Positions 46,282-59,355 of a DNA stretch of 64,000 nucleotides are shown piece after piece. Source of the DNA: Solen grandis (taxonomy: Eukaryota > Mollusca > Bivalvia > Adapedonta > Solenidae). The notes beneath the pieces were generated by a model. That model was not told the origin of the DNA, searched no databases, and saw only the letters and a program-made list of their open reading frames with translations. A program made the translations under genes and the position numbers. The DNA lies in NCBI GenBank assembly GCA_021229015.1, contig CM037782.1:57471518-57535517 (forward strand), in the 5' to 3' direction. Each line of letters starts with the position of its first letter. Positions within the stretch are counted from its first letter, which is position 1.

Positions 46282-48693
46282 ATGACAAAAATTAAAACAA
46301 AAATCAAATAATAAAATTTATTTTAAGATTCACTGGGATATTATTGGCAAGGGAGATCATCCAAAATATTTTCGCAAAACAATTTTACTGAATAACGCCC
46401 CTTAGAATGTCTCGTCAAAATTGATATAGCTGAATTTTTATAGAGCGTTTTGTTTTTTTCATTTGGCGTGTATGTCTCTAAAATATTAATCAATACAGAA
46501 TTCATCTAGAATGTGTGTTAATTATGACGAAAGTCATTATGGGTGTGTCAGATAAGGGTTTACATGTGGTAGCGATCGATTTTCACAGCTGTTGGCGGCA
46601 CCAACATTCCTCGCACATCACGTCATTCTCGCCAACAACCACCTGAAATATACACTGGTTGTTTACAAATATATCCTTGAAATAGGACCTAAGTAACAAT
46701 AATACTTGTAGAAGTAGTAGTGGTGGTGAAAATGGTGATGATATTGGCGGTGGTGTTGTTATTGGCGTTTTGAAAGAATAGTAGCAAATGTTGTGGTTGT
46801 TGAAGTACATGTCCTTGTAGTTGTTGTTATTGTTGTGGTTGTTTTGGTGGTTCCAATTTACATTCTATATGTAAAAGAACACGCGCAAAAATGTTAAAAA
46901 GAAGATCCATGAATGGGACTGGGCTTAACCCTGTTAGTCCATGATGCTGCTAAATAGGGCACATGTGTGTGTGATAAAGTTGAATCAGGTTGGCCGCATA
47001 CTGCAGGTTTACGGCTTGACAGTGGTTATGGCAGTGGTAGTAGTAATGACTGAAGCAGAGTTTTAAAGGGAGGCATGGGTAAGACTAAATTGTTTATGTT
47101 TTTCAGGTGAAATATTAGCGGAGTAAATGCCCTTATATTGAACTTGGACACCTTTCTTTCCTACGTTACGAGTATAGTCTCCTGTTCATGTACGATACAT
47201 TACTTAACATCATTGTTTTCTGTTGTGTTCTATTTTTCGGTGATTTCATTGATGGTTTTAACCACAAAATTTAACCCTCACGAAAATCGTTCATGTTTTC
47301 TAGAAGGTGGATCGACTTAACCACATTGTGTATATGTCATCTTAATTGCATTTAAGATGGAGACAACCGAATTTAATAAAAAAATATATATATATAATGC
47401 CATTTTTTCACCGACACGTCGTATTCCGTAAGAGGGATATTTTATTTTGTATATATGTAGTTGTTTAGACGATGTACTTTGTACAAGTCTTTAATAAAAT
47501 GTGTTCTGTTCTGGTATTTCGATGCAGTGAAGATTTCAGACAGACTTACAGAATGGGTTCATGTCATCAATCTGTATTCTCGATTTATATACAAAAAAAA
47601 AATAGCAGACGAGAGTGAGTAAGACAGATGAATGCAACCAACTCTGCAGTCTGTTAATGGCCCCAGTGGTGACGAGCTAATGTACAGAATGTAGACTATA
47701 ACTCGAAGGCGATGTTTTCCGAATAACAGCCGCCATTGTTTTTTAATTGATCTGCTATCATTAATGTAAAATGTTAATGTTATGGTATTCAGAAAAGGAA
47801 CAATGAAGGCAATGAAGAATGTTGAACACTTGTCAACATAAATTATCCCTGAACTAAAAAAAATATTAAAAAAAATTTAAATGCATTACTAAATATATTG
47901 TGTAGATATTTTTCTATTCAAAAAATCTAAAGTGTCACACCACATTACGTAAGCCTCGAACGAACTGATTCACGCTCCTGATAAACCGGCCATGACATAT
48001 CCGTGTGAGTCACACCAGAAGTAATGTGGGAGACAAAAATTGTATATATGTTGGTCATTTTTCGCCAATAAGATTCATAATGAATATGATATATTTAGGA
48101 AAAAAAAAGCATTGCTTGTGAGGCAGTTTAATTATAAAAGGTAAAAAATTAAACGCGAAAAAAAGCACCTGCCAGATTTTTAATTCACGAAAATTTACGT
48201 AATCACACGGAAAAATTGGGCTTTAGCCGAAACTTAAGCAGTATGGCGTGTCTAGGTCTCGTAACTTTAAGAATTTCCATGAATTTACCTCATATTTAAT
48301 ATTTGTAATAATATTATTTGAAAAGGCGAGACACAGTTCAAGAATTTCAATAGATAACGTACCATATACAAGTAAGTCATTGATAAATCAAAATTCAAAC
48401 TTATTTCACCATTGTATTAAACTGACCAGATAGTTCGGTCATAATCAGCAAAATCGAATTCGACTGAACTGCAATTGCGAAGAAAACGGCGAGAAAAAGG
48501 AAATTGTCCAACTGCGTGTTCTTACGATGGCATAAAAGGGGGCATGGAATGTATTTCTATACCGCGTGCGCACGCGAAAACTACTGCGTGAAAACGCAAT
48601 AGTTACTGTATGCACCGCGTTCGTATTTTGCTGATTTCTTTTGTGAAACACCATGTCTAGCAAATATGAATGCTTTGTATTGACTTGAATAGA
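46282..48693. other. no recognised gene
   Basis: Includes imperfect GTT/GGT-rich sequence (46700-46860), translated as a Pro/Ser-rich minus frame, and (TA)n at 47385-47396. Frames at 48248-48433 and 48445-48663 lack support. Confidence 0.4.
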
Positions 48694-48946
48694 CTTTACT
48701 ATTTGAGTTTACCGTCGCTTCGACAATATTTCAGTCATATTGCGACGTCCAGCTAAAGGAAGGAAGAAGGAAGATGAAGGAAGAGCCCGAAGGCATCCGG
48801 GTAGAACCACCGACCAACTGCAAGCCAGCTTTAAGGCTTCCTCACATGAAAATCCGAATGACCCTGCCGGGATTCGAACCCACGAAGTGAGGGGCTGAAT
48901 GAGCGTTAAAGTCAGCAACTTTACTCTCGCGGCCACGGAGGCCCCC
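48694..48946 (-). mobile_element. tRNA-derived SINE (minus strand)
   Basis: On the minus strand: head CCTCCGTGGCCGCGAGAGTA (about 48925-48944), B box GGGTTCGAATCCCGG (48867-48881), middle GGATGCCTTCGGGC, and 3' end CGCAATATGACTGAAATATT-GTCGAAGCGACGGTAAAC (48700-48745). The last segment is a 3' end I associate with widespread mollusc SINEs. The 75-aa minus frame at 48709-48936 is its translation. Confidence 0.85.
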
Positions 48947-50844
48947 GCTTTGTATTGGACATAAGATTATACATATGTGTGGCATATTACGATGTATGTG
49001 TACAATATGTTTACACACTTTACTGGTAAGCGTCAGCATAACATTTTTCTCTTAAAATTATCACACATTTCACAAGTATTGTAGGCATATCTTTTGTTAT
49101 ATGAAGGGACAATGCATTTTAAGAGTGATTCCTGATAGGCATTGAAATTATGAAGAATTTAGATATTCTATGGGTACAATGGCAGCACGCCTTTGTGTTA
49201 ATTTCACATAAAAACGTGTTCTTTAGCAATGAAAAGTTTAGCCCCGCCTTTTCTATTCATGGTAAGGCCAATTGCTAACAAACAGGTTCAAAATTGAAAC
49301 CATGTGTTAATTTGTGTAAATCAGATCAACCATTGACTACATTTATCCTAGTGCAGCAATAGTATGTACGTCAATTTGCAAGCATTTGCACACATTGAAA
49401 ATGTCTACTGTGTTAAAAAATGTATACTACCCAATAATGTAATAACATATCGAGGGAATAACATATATATTACAAACAATCGGCCTACGTTTCACAGAGG
49501 TTTTCCTCAGTTCAAAAATCTCAAATTCTGAATCACCAAATTTTTGACAATTTTTGTAAGAACATAAAAATAACAATATATATACGTAATAAACATTCAA
49601 TATTCTTGGTCAATAAGCAAGGGAGTACTGGATTGTCAAAAAAAATGTGAAAACTCTTCAAAGACTTGAAAATTCTGTAACAGACGAGATGTTTTGTGAA
49701 ACAGTGACAAGAAGGATCAAGGAGAAATTCGTTATGTAAATACAATTCAGGTTGATGTCTTAAATTTACCATGCACCGCTGCCAGTTTTAATTTTGATTC
49801 CTCAACACGGAACACTTTGACGATTTTCAAAATGCACAAAGCAGATAATCAATTTTACCAGGAGAAATAAACAAATATACACGACTCGTTGCGTAGAAAC
49901 CGAACTTCCTTGCCTCCAAGTGTAAGTCTGGGGTTGATCCAGATCGGTTCCAGTCATTTCCTGTGCTTGTACTTATGTTTATATTTTGGCAAGATACGAA
50001 CACAGTCCTTGATTACAGTAACAACTGATTTATTTTCTGGCACAAACACACATATAATATGTCGCCAATATTTCTCCTTTATTTGGCGCTCCCCGTCAAA
50101 AGTGACGTGGAAGTAGGTTTTTCGTTGAATAAAAGACAATAAGTATAGTTTTAGGTTCTCGTCTCAGAAAGCAATAGACAATCTGTCATTTCAGGCGCCT
50201 TCTTGGAATGAGTAGCCAAAGCTTCTGTTATTAAACAATTTATTGATATAGATATTTTGTTACTGTTGCTTTTACTTCTTTTTCTTGTTCACATGTCTCG
50301 CGAATGCCACTAATTTCGTGGAGTCAGAAAAGTATTAATTCGACAATACAAGGACTTTATCCATTGACCACTATTTGGAACAGCTGTCAACAGTTCGGAA
50401 TAATGAGATGGTCGGATTATCGAGTTGAATTGCATATAAGTGTCTGTATACCATTCCACTACAAAATGTCATATGCAGAGAACTGTACCATGCGAGCTTC
50501 AAGTCATTACTTCAACATATGATATATGATAGAATTTGCTTGGATTTCAGTGACAATATATTACTGCTACTGTAAGGTTTAACTTCTGTACATCATTAAT
50601 GTTACTTTATATTTCTAACATGTTCAATGTATCGTTTTATCAACTCATATTAAAGAGAGCGGATCATCTTTTTTCAACAAAAAAAAATTCTAACATATTG
50701 CATATATGTATAAAGGCATAATATCAAAATACGACTACATAGGAGTTTGCTTACCAAATGTGATTTATAGAGTGGCATTATGGTGGAATTTTCTATACAC
50801 AATGTTATTCTCATTACCGATGACCGTAACCACTGTTCAATGAT
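48947..50844. other. no recognised gene
   Basis: AT-rich. Frames at 49533-49772, 49889-50116, 49954-50139 and 50304-50522 have no coding or splice support. Confidence 0.4.
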
Positions 50845-51285
50845 CGATCCCCGGACAAAACGTATAAAAAGATTGCTTGCCGCTCAGTATTTAAGGGTAG
50901 TTCCAGTACTTGTTGGCCAAGTGTCAGGATAGTGTGACAGGATGTGGTATCATGCCACTTCTCTTATAACGGTGTGGTATCAAGCCACCCCCTTCATACC
51001 GGAGGGGTATCACACTGTTCTCTCTCTCTCTCTCTCTCCTCTCTCTCCCTCTCCCTCTCTCTCCCTCTCTCTCTCTCTCATAACGGTGTGGTATCATGCT
51101 ACTTTTTCTCATACCGGTGGGGTATCATGCCGCCTCTCGCATAAACCGTGTGGTATCATTCCCCTTCTGCGCACATAGTGATATCATACTGCTTCTCTCG
51201 TACGATGTGGTATTATACTGCTTCTCTCATAACGATGCGTTATCATGTTAATTCTCTCGTTACAGTGTGGTATCGCAGTGAGGCT
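50845..51285 (+). repeat. 5'-truncated SINE running into a roughly 33-bp tandem array with a (CT)n insert
   Basis: GATCGATCCCCGG (B box relic, about 50842-50854), then CGCTCAGTATTTAAGGGTAG (50882-50901) and GTGTCAGGATAGTGTGACAG match the 6589 SINE. From about 50943 the element's GTGTGGTATCATGCCAC module repeats eight or more times with TCTCTCATAACG spacers. A (CT)n tract (51017-51080) lies within it. Open frames on both strands are repeat translations. Confidence 0.85.
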
Positions 51286-51593
51286 GGCATGTCTCTCTTG
51301 TGTAGACAAAAGTCACTAAATGACTAAAAAAAAAACGGAAAGTACAAGACGTTTTACTGCATTCCTATGACTAAAACTTTATCTTTATTAACGTTCATCG
51401 ACTACATCAATCTATCTATACCGACACTTTTAGATTGAATAAGTTAGTTTTATCAATCGATTGAAAAAACTTATCTGATATCTTTGAAAGAATGAGGTAT
51501 TAAAACTGGTGCTCTAGTGGTAAATTACCTTGATAATATGGTAATATCGAGATGTTTCAATGTAAAGCGGATGTGATACTAATCATATTGTTG

Positions 51594-51692
51594 TTGATGA
51601 TGATGAGGAAGAGGGAGTTGCTGGTAGTGGTGATACTGGTGATAATAATTGGGTTGATGATGATGATGATGATGGTGATGATGAGATGGTAA
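51594..51692. repeat. (GAT)n-rich microsatellite
   Basis: Impure GAT/GGT repeats. Confidence 0.9.
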
Positions 51693-52500
51693 TGATGATT
51701 ATGAGTCTTTCAAAGTATGTGTACATGTTATATATACCACTTTCTACATTGATAAGTTATCTTTATATGATTATCATAAAATTTAACGAAAAATAGCCAT
51801 TAGCTAAACTGACAAGGGCATCTGTTACAGTGAATTATGAAACGTTTTAAGAGAAAAAACAAAGCATAAAGTTGCTTCAGTACCAAGTTAACAGCGTGTC
51901 TAAAAAGCATTCCTTAGTTCTTCGAAGAGCTCTTGGTCGATCCTGAAAGATATTACAATACGGATCTTCTTGACAACCCTAATGCCATTGCGTTACTGCG
52001 TGATTTGTCTGAACACGCTATTTTGTAATTACTTTCGACTTTTTTACCATTTTATTGTCTTGTGTATTGGTGTTGAAAATACAACTTGTGAAATTGCGAT
52101 GACCTCTTTATCCTATCTCATAATGTATTACCATGGAAACGGAATAACCCGTCTTCACGTCATCATAATTATGTTTAATGTACATATGTTTGAAACTGAA
52201 AACCCTTTATAGCTTTATTTATAATTATTTCACGAAAAATAATATGATAAACTTTGACCTAGAGTAATTCACCTGTCATCTTCTTTTGAAATTGCCATTT
52301 GGGTCTGTTACCTTCTGTAAAAAGAATCTTGAAAACTATTACATGTATATCGTTATATATTTAAAAATAACTTTTATATAGATGGTTCTTACATTATGAC
52401 AAGATATTATTCTATGTAATAAAAATTAGCTTGACATTTTTGTTAGGAAGTATTCATTTGAAATGATTGAGAAAATACACACTACAGCCATATTGTAGAT
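51693..52500. other. no recognised gene
   Basis: AT-rich up to the second assembly gap. The 80-aa frame at 51970-52212 is hydrophobic and unsupported. Confidence 0.4.
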
Positions 52501-52600
52501 NNNNNNNNNNNNNNNNNNNNNNNNNNNNNNNNNNNNNNNNNNNNNNNNNNNNNNNNNNNNNNNNNNNNNNNNNNNNNNNNNNNNNNNNNNNNNNNNNNNN
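52501..52600. other. assembly gap (100 N)
   Basis: Exactly 100 N bases. The minus frame reported across it (52454-52810) is an artefact of reading through N. Confidence 1.
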
Positions 52601-52819
52601 AAGTGAAAAATGAGTAGGGAGGATAAATGTCAGTATGAATGTTAACAAGAAAAGATTAAAACAAAATGTTTTAATGGACGGCTTATAATAAGCATACTGT
52701 CCGCCTCTCTTTCTCTTTTCTGCTGCTTTGACCTTATAACCTAACCTGTCTTTGCACAGGACCTTCATATTAAAAAATGACATTTCTTTACAGGGGTGAC
52801 GAAATCTCATTTTATTTTA

Positions 52820-53534
52820 CTTGTCCACGGACAACCAAAATTAAAATTTCACTTGTCCGTAGCAAAACACTACTTGTCCGTACTTTTTGAAAAACTATTG
52901 GTATAAAATATGGAAATAATTGAAATTTTATTACTACTCTCAATAAATTGATTTAGGCATGTAAAAAACATTATATTAACTACCTTAACACTGAAAGTTG
53001 AAACATTTTTTACTGACTGATTTAACAATCAAACTGTTTAACACCGCAGAATTGTCTTATGAATCTGTTATTGCCGTCAAATTCGACATTTTGCTCAGGG
53101 CCCTCATCATCGACTCTAAGCCATGGGAAGTCTTTAAGGCATGATTCTTAAAATGATCTTTAACGCTTTGTTTTTTCGTATTTTTAATCTTGTTTTTTAT
53201 TGTTTTCTTGGGTGTTTGATCGGGATATTCTTCCCATTTTCTAATTTGGGAAGATTTTTAATAAGGAATCGATCGATTTGACAAGGAACTTACCGATAGA
53301 CTGTGCGCTAAAGTGCCGACTTTGACCTTTAATTTTCATATCTTAACATTTTAGAAACGAAACCAGTCAAAACGGAATGGTTTAATATGTGGATCATCTT
53401 GTAAGATGCCGAAAAATAAACTTTATTTGACAGACGCACGTCAGGGATATCTTTACAGTTGAAGTGCTGCAGTTTAGAGTTTTGAATTTAAATTTTTGCT
53501 ACGGTTTCGGATTTTTGGTCGTCCACGGACAAGT
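52820..53534. repeat. element bounded by inverted ACTTGTCC-GGACAA motifs; possible TTF zinc-finger relic
   Basis: CTTGTCCACGGACAACCAAAA (52820-52840) and TTTTGGTCGTCCACGGACAAG (53513-53533) are inverted; ACTTGTCCGT recurs nearby at 52852, 52873 and 53551. Minus-strand 53080-53141 reads DFPWLRVDDEGPEQNVEFD, which resembles the FPWL-V-DD start of TTF-type zinc fingers in hAT-like transposases. It is out of frame with its upstream neighbour (QSVKDHFKNHALK). I read it as a decayed element. Confidence 0.35.
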
Positions 53535-54049
53535 CAACAGTGAAAATTTACTTGTCCGTGCCGGCAAATGTATGACTCGGACAACTCAGACAATGGATTT
53601 CGTCATTCCTGTTCTTTATATTATTTATATAAAGAGGTTCAGTTATTATTTTATAATTTTCTCTGCACAAGTCCTGGGACTTACTATGTTAAAAAAAAAT
53701 ATGATTCCCAATTCAGATAGTTTGCATCTTCCTTCAATCTAAATAGCATTTTCCATATATTTTATGCATCCAGTAGATGCATTGAAATTTAAACTTTGCA
53801 TCCACAGCGAAAATATTACATCTAAGATGGAGAATGTATGGGTAAAGCGTCAATTTTTAAAAAAAAATAAGAATTAAATTTTAAAAACAATAAAATATTA
53901 AGTAATTTTATTGGTTTTTTTTTTCTATGTTTAAATCAAAAGGAAGCAAATACAAATGAACAAAAGCAAAATAATGGATGTATATACATATATAACTTAA
54001 GAATTTCCAAAAATAAGAATTAAAAAAAACAAAAAACATAAAAAAACAA
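53535..54049. other. no recognised gene
   Basis: AT-rich; 92-aa frame at 53464-53742 is unsupported. Confidence 0.4.
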
Positions 54050-54140
54050 ACAGTTCCAACTGGAATCAAACTCATGACCTCTTGAAGGAAAAAATCTAAT
54101 TCAACGCTCTTACCAAATGAGCTAATTCCACAAGCGTGTT
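54050..54140 (-). mobile_element. tRNA-like SINE head (minus strand)
   Basis: On the minus strand: TTAGCTCATTTGGTAAGAGC (A box, about 54107-54126) and GAGTTTGATTCCAG (B box, about 54061-54074). The sequence between is A/T-altered. Degenerate SINE or tRNA pseudogene. Confidence 0.6.
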
Positions 54141-55494
54141 AAATGAAATGCCTATAAGGCTATGTAAAGGTAATTATTACTGTAGCATACACAGCAGCGC
54201 TACACAGACACATTCACCGAGCATTCTTTATATCACACTAACATATTAACAAGATAAACATGACGCATTACTTATCCCACCCATCATGTAATCATTTAAC
54301 TACTATGTATTACTACAAGCTCAATAGAAGACATGAAATGTGCAATGTCCAAACCGATGAGTGAAGCAATAAGTAGGTCAAGACCTTTATGTATAAACAT
54401 CAATTAAAAAAACTTTTAAAAAAACAACAACAACATAAAACATGTATTTGATACCCCAAAACAATCACATAGAAAAATATTGGTCACTGAAAATTATTAC
54501 AATCACAGCTTTACATTCTGACTGCAATATCAATTTGAACAAGGGCAACGGAAGTGAAAACCCATTTTAATTGGACATACTAATATATACACATGACTTA
54601 ATAGCAGTAATTAATGTATATACAGTACTGAATACCGTCCAGAAAAGACTGAAAAAGTCAGGACCAGTACTTGGGAGATACACAGTTAACCTGATTTTTA
54701 CAGATTGAAAATACATTGTCCCAAGTTCAGACTCAGCCTATTCTGTAAAATGAATTTCTTTCTTAAAACTTTGGTTCTAAAGGGAGATGTTACCCTTCTT
54801 GAGGGAAAAAATCGATACATTTCATAATTATGGGTTGATATTGATCCGAAAAATGAGGCATTAACCCATCCTTTCACTCTGATCATGGACTGTATTGTTC
54901 ACAATTCAGTCAGTCAATATTCAGCAACTGCCCCCATAAACAACTAATGGTACAGTCCAAAATGAAGAAAGGACAAGTCAAGAAATTGAGCATGGTACGG
55001 GTTGATTATGGAATTCACTGTATCCACAAAGATGACTGTATCATGCCTTTTATAATGAGCATTGTGATGAGTAATTACATTATAATTAGTTCTGAATAGT
55101 TTACAACAGTTGACTAATCCCCCTTTACAGAATACCTATCAGTCAATCCCCTTGGCACTTAGATCATAGGGTATACACTCTCAGGTAATGGTACATCACA
55201 ATGACTGGGTGAGATGAGAGGCTGCTACATAACTGCCAGTGAGGTATACACTGTGTTGCGGTAGGGAGTGCCCTTTCATCCCCATAACTGAACCGAAAAA
55301 TACAGCTTTACCAGCTCTCTCTGACCTGACTATTGTTTCCACATGTGTCTGGTTTGTTCCAGATATCTAAAACATCATTTAGATTTCATCCTGCTCTCAA
55401 AACAGAAAACTCAAAGAAGTAGACAGGACTATCAACTAATCTATATAAATATGTCAATTGGGAAACAACAATTACTATTCTTACAACTGAAACT
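54141..55494. other. no recognised gene
   Basis: Moderately GC-balanced sequence with frequent CAGT/ACTG, no stop-free stretch with splice sites. Could be intron or UTR of the TMEM38-like gene upstream on this strand; not demonstrable. Confidence 0.35.
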
Positions 55495-55640
55495 AATCTT
55501 CTTTTCAGTTCCTCGGATGGACCAGTACTTTAAGCCTTAAAATGTCATAAAATATACACGCCTGTAACATGGTTCAAACCTACAACCTATATATCTGTAG
55601 TTGTGCACACTACCAATGGACCATGTTACTCTATCTAAGT
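55495..55640 (-). mobile_element. SINE (minus strand)
   Basis: Head on the minus strand: ACATGGTCCATTGGTAGTGT (A box, about 55607-55626) and GTAGGTTTGAACCATG (B box, 55568-55583). Body AAAGTACTGGTCCATCCGAG (about 55514-55533, minus) matches the 20957 family. Confidence 0.75.
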
Positions 55641-57579
55641 CTGGGAGGGGTGGGGGGAGTCTTTCTATTTTGGGAAAGGGACCCTTGCCCCCAATTCCAA
55701 ATAATTATAATTGACATAATAAATCAAAATGGGAATTCTTAAGAAGCAGAAAAGCAACTTAGTAAGTATAACTTATTGTTTCAAGAGGTGTTTCCTTTCA
55801 AAAAGACAAATAACAAACTAAACAATTAAAAAAGTTTCCTTTTTGCCACTTGGGTAAAATATTTCCAATTTTCAATTGGGAATGGGTCTGACCCTACAAA
55901 TAGGCAGAAAAACCCTGAAACTCTACTGTAAAAACTATGGTTTGGATTATGGAATAAAACCCATGAGAACAATACAAGCAAGTACAACAGATTATAACCT
56001 AAAATTGATTTTTTTCCCCAACTCGAAATTCATACACAACAGGATCAGTTACTTTTGTGCTACTGGAAAGCAATATCAGCCATTGACAATTTCCTTGTAT
56101 CATATACTAGTACAATTTCTAATTTTAGTTAGAATAACCATTAACATTTGTTTCTTTTTCATTCCTAATTATCTGAATCCTAAGAGCATCTTCAGGGTTT
56201 TCACAAACTCTGAATTTTGGAATCCTGGACTCCTATTTTAGGGAGAAGTACTCAAGTTTTCCTCAGTGACCACTATATAAATATATTTAAGGGTTCCAAT
56301 GTTTGGCAAATCTTTTTCCTTAGGATTCAATTTTGCCATAGCCTAGTTTGAACCTTGATCCTTCAAGCAAAAACCTCCTTCATAATATACATATAAATAG
56401 TCTAATCTGTTTATCAAATAATCAGATATATTAATTCATGAAAATTTTGCAATCCATGAATCCTTCAAGGTACAGATCTGTTTGTTTTATACATCAATAC
56501 TGCATCTGACAAACAATGCTATAAAACAATTACCTTGTTGTGAGTAAAGATAGCAGCCAGGTGTCATGCACGACTTCACAAGGTGTGTACCATTTTGCAG
56601 TTAACACATAATGCACATTAAACTTCACTGGATTTATTCAGGAGATTTACCTTTCTCTCCTGCACAGTAGTAAAATGTTTACCTAGTATACCGTCAGACT
56701 TTTGTGTTTTGATATAAAGTGACATGAATGAATGAATGAATAAATAAATAGAAAAAATATTATAATTTTACATGTATATGTCTCTTTACAGACTAAGTAA
56801 GTCACACCATAATTTTAAAATAAAACAGTTTTTTTTTTTTTTTTTATTTTATTATAATAGTATATTAAAAAAATGCCCCCGCTCCCAATCAATTTGCAGT
56901 CCCTTTCAATATTATTTATAAATGTGTATCTGAATAAAATAAAATTAAAATTAAAAAAAAATTTAAGCACCTGCAATGTGTAGAGCACCATTAGCCTGGA
57001 CAAACTCAAGGTAGTGCATATCATTTGATTTTGGCTCAATTTTTCTAAATTAAGTAAATAAAGTTTGGCTTACCATAGACGTGCTGGTCAAAGAGAAATT
57101 TATAACTAGATGATCATGCCATCCTTCACAGACAATATTAAATTCAAGGACAAGATTTTGAGAAATTTGCTTTGTTCAAAATATCGAACATAATGGTGTA
57201 TAGGACTCAAGTCTCTCACTGGATATGGACAAGTCCCCCAAAATATTTTGGCCATATAAACTTGCCTTACTCATGATTCTTTCAGTCTGAATTATCCCTG
57301 CTTTACCTGTGTAGTATGTTATGGAATTCAACATTTCTGTGGGGAAGTGTAAAGCAGCTGATCTGCAAATTTAATACTACAATGAACAAAATGATGACCC
57401 GACAGATTATTTTGGGCTTCTATAGTTTAATTCAAGTGTAGAAAAATGGGATGCAATTACAAGTAGATTTTTTTAAAAAGTAATGAAAGTTCTGCAAATT
57501 TACATATAATAACATGTATCCAGATGCGATCCAGACAGCCTGTGGAATCCAAGAGCTCAAGCGGATATTTACCCAGGCT
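55641..57579. other. no recognised gene
   Basis: Contains (AATG)n/(AATA)n at 56724-56750 and a poly-T at 56829-56845. The 121-aa plus frame at 55876-56241 is F/I/Y-rich and unsupported. Sequence from 57574 is the left TSD of the next element. Confidence 0.4.
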
Positions 57580-59196
57580 CAGGCCCGGATTCACCGGGGG
57601 GGCTGAGGGGGCCTTGGCCCCCCCAGCTGCCCTGGTTTTACTTTTTTTTTCTAGGCTATAAAATCCATTGATTACATAATGTTTGAGCTGTCTAGAGGAA
57701 ATCCCCATCGTTGGCCTCCATACTGAACCAACCGCATAACCACCTGACCAGCCAGACTCCTATTGTCTTATGGCCCCCTGCTGTTAATGTGTAGGTAATC
57801 CGAATCGGCAGTCATCCATGACTTAGTGATAAGCATGTGTTTAAGGTACTGTGTATGATTGACACCTTCACTGATTCACAGGCTATTGTCGAGTGATACC
57901 TAAGGACATCTCGTCTGCCGAGCGATCTAATGATTGAAGAAAAATAGGCAATTACAAAAACTTTATATCAGCAAAACTATTCTCGACAGGTGATGTTTAG
58001 GAAAAGCATAAAAATCGATTAGTATAAAATTAGCCACTAAAAACAACAACTAAGTTGGACATTAAAATGTAATTGCTACCGAAATATTTTCACTAGAGCC
58101 CAAAGAAATTATTGATTTAACGAATAACTTTGACTAAATCTAATCAACGAAATTTTAAATTCACTTTTCTCTACATCTTTAAAATTTTAAATCTTTAATT
58201 AAAAGCGGGCAATTTAACTGCCAGGTTGATGAACTTTCAGGTATGAACAATTGCCGATTTTGTTTTGGAAAAAAAATTAAAAAGCTATTCTGCAGGGAAG
58301 ATGCATACCTATCGCTAGCCATGTAAATTAAACTTTATCAGAAATGGGTTGTGTTTCTAAATGTCATCAGCTATACTATTTTTACATAACTTGTAAGTAT
58401 CATTTTAACGAAGCAGTTAAACTCTAACTCTCTCAATATATAAATACAAAAAATAGGTCTATACATCATCATGTTCACTTTTCTTATTATTTACGAATAA
58501 AATAATAAGAATTATTATAAAATATGTGTAGTTTAGATTTATGAATATAATTAAGAAATGAAAGAATTTGAAAATTGTTAACTGCCATATTTTGGGACAA
58601 TGTATGTGTAGATTATGATTACTAATTCAAATCAAATCTAGGTAATCAGTTATTGATCAATGTTACTGATAAGTCAACGAATACTAATGCACAGAATACA
58701 CAATTTATTTGCAAAATAAAACGGATATTTAAGATTTTATATTAAATATCAACATCTGTTGTTTCTTTTGTCACTGATTAAACACTTAGAAAAACCAAAA
58801 TGTTTCAACTAAAACTAAAAATGTACAAAAAAATGACACACAAAAGGGGCCCACACCTACCCTATAACGTGCGCCTATTTTTTTTTTTCTGAGAATTTCT
58901 GTGTGAAGACTGCTTCCAGATCGACAATTTCACAGCCAATATCATTAAGGTCGAACCTATTCCTTTCCACATTTTTGACAAAATGATTATGTTTAACGTG
59001 AAAATTGATTTTTTTCTCAGTCTTTGACAAAACTGTCTTTTACACTGTTGAGTCAAAAACTAATGATCACAAGTCACTTTTTGTGGGGTTTCAGGAAACC
59101 CTTATTAAATATTTTATGCCAGTTTGTGAATGAAAATACTAGATAAGCCCGTATTTCTTACCCGGAAGAAGAAATGCCCTTTCAGTAATATCAGTG

Positions 59197-59219
59197 CCCC
59201 CCCCCCCCCCCCCCCCCCC
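59197..59219. repeat. poly-C tract (23 nt)
   Basis: Uninterrupted C run. A G14 run lies at 59626-59639 and an A-run at about 59711-59733. Such runs are prone to sequencing and assembly error. Confidence 0.95.
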
Positions 59220-59355
59220 ACCGTTATTTTTATTTGATTTATTTTTGATCGGGGCCTGTAAATGCAATTGTAATAAAATTTATATGATTGCACAGCAGTT
59301 ATTCAATAACATGACTTTGCGCCGGTAAAAGATAACATTATATCGCTCAATGTTT

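Noticed and set aside
48709..48936. 75-aa minus frame with a hydrophobic start
   Set aside because: It is the translation of a complete SINE, including its B box and 3' end.
52454..52810. 118-aa minus frame
   Set aside because: A third of it is N from the assembly gap.
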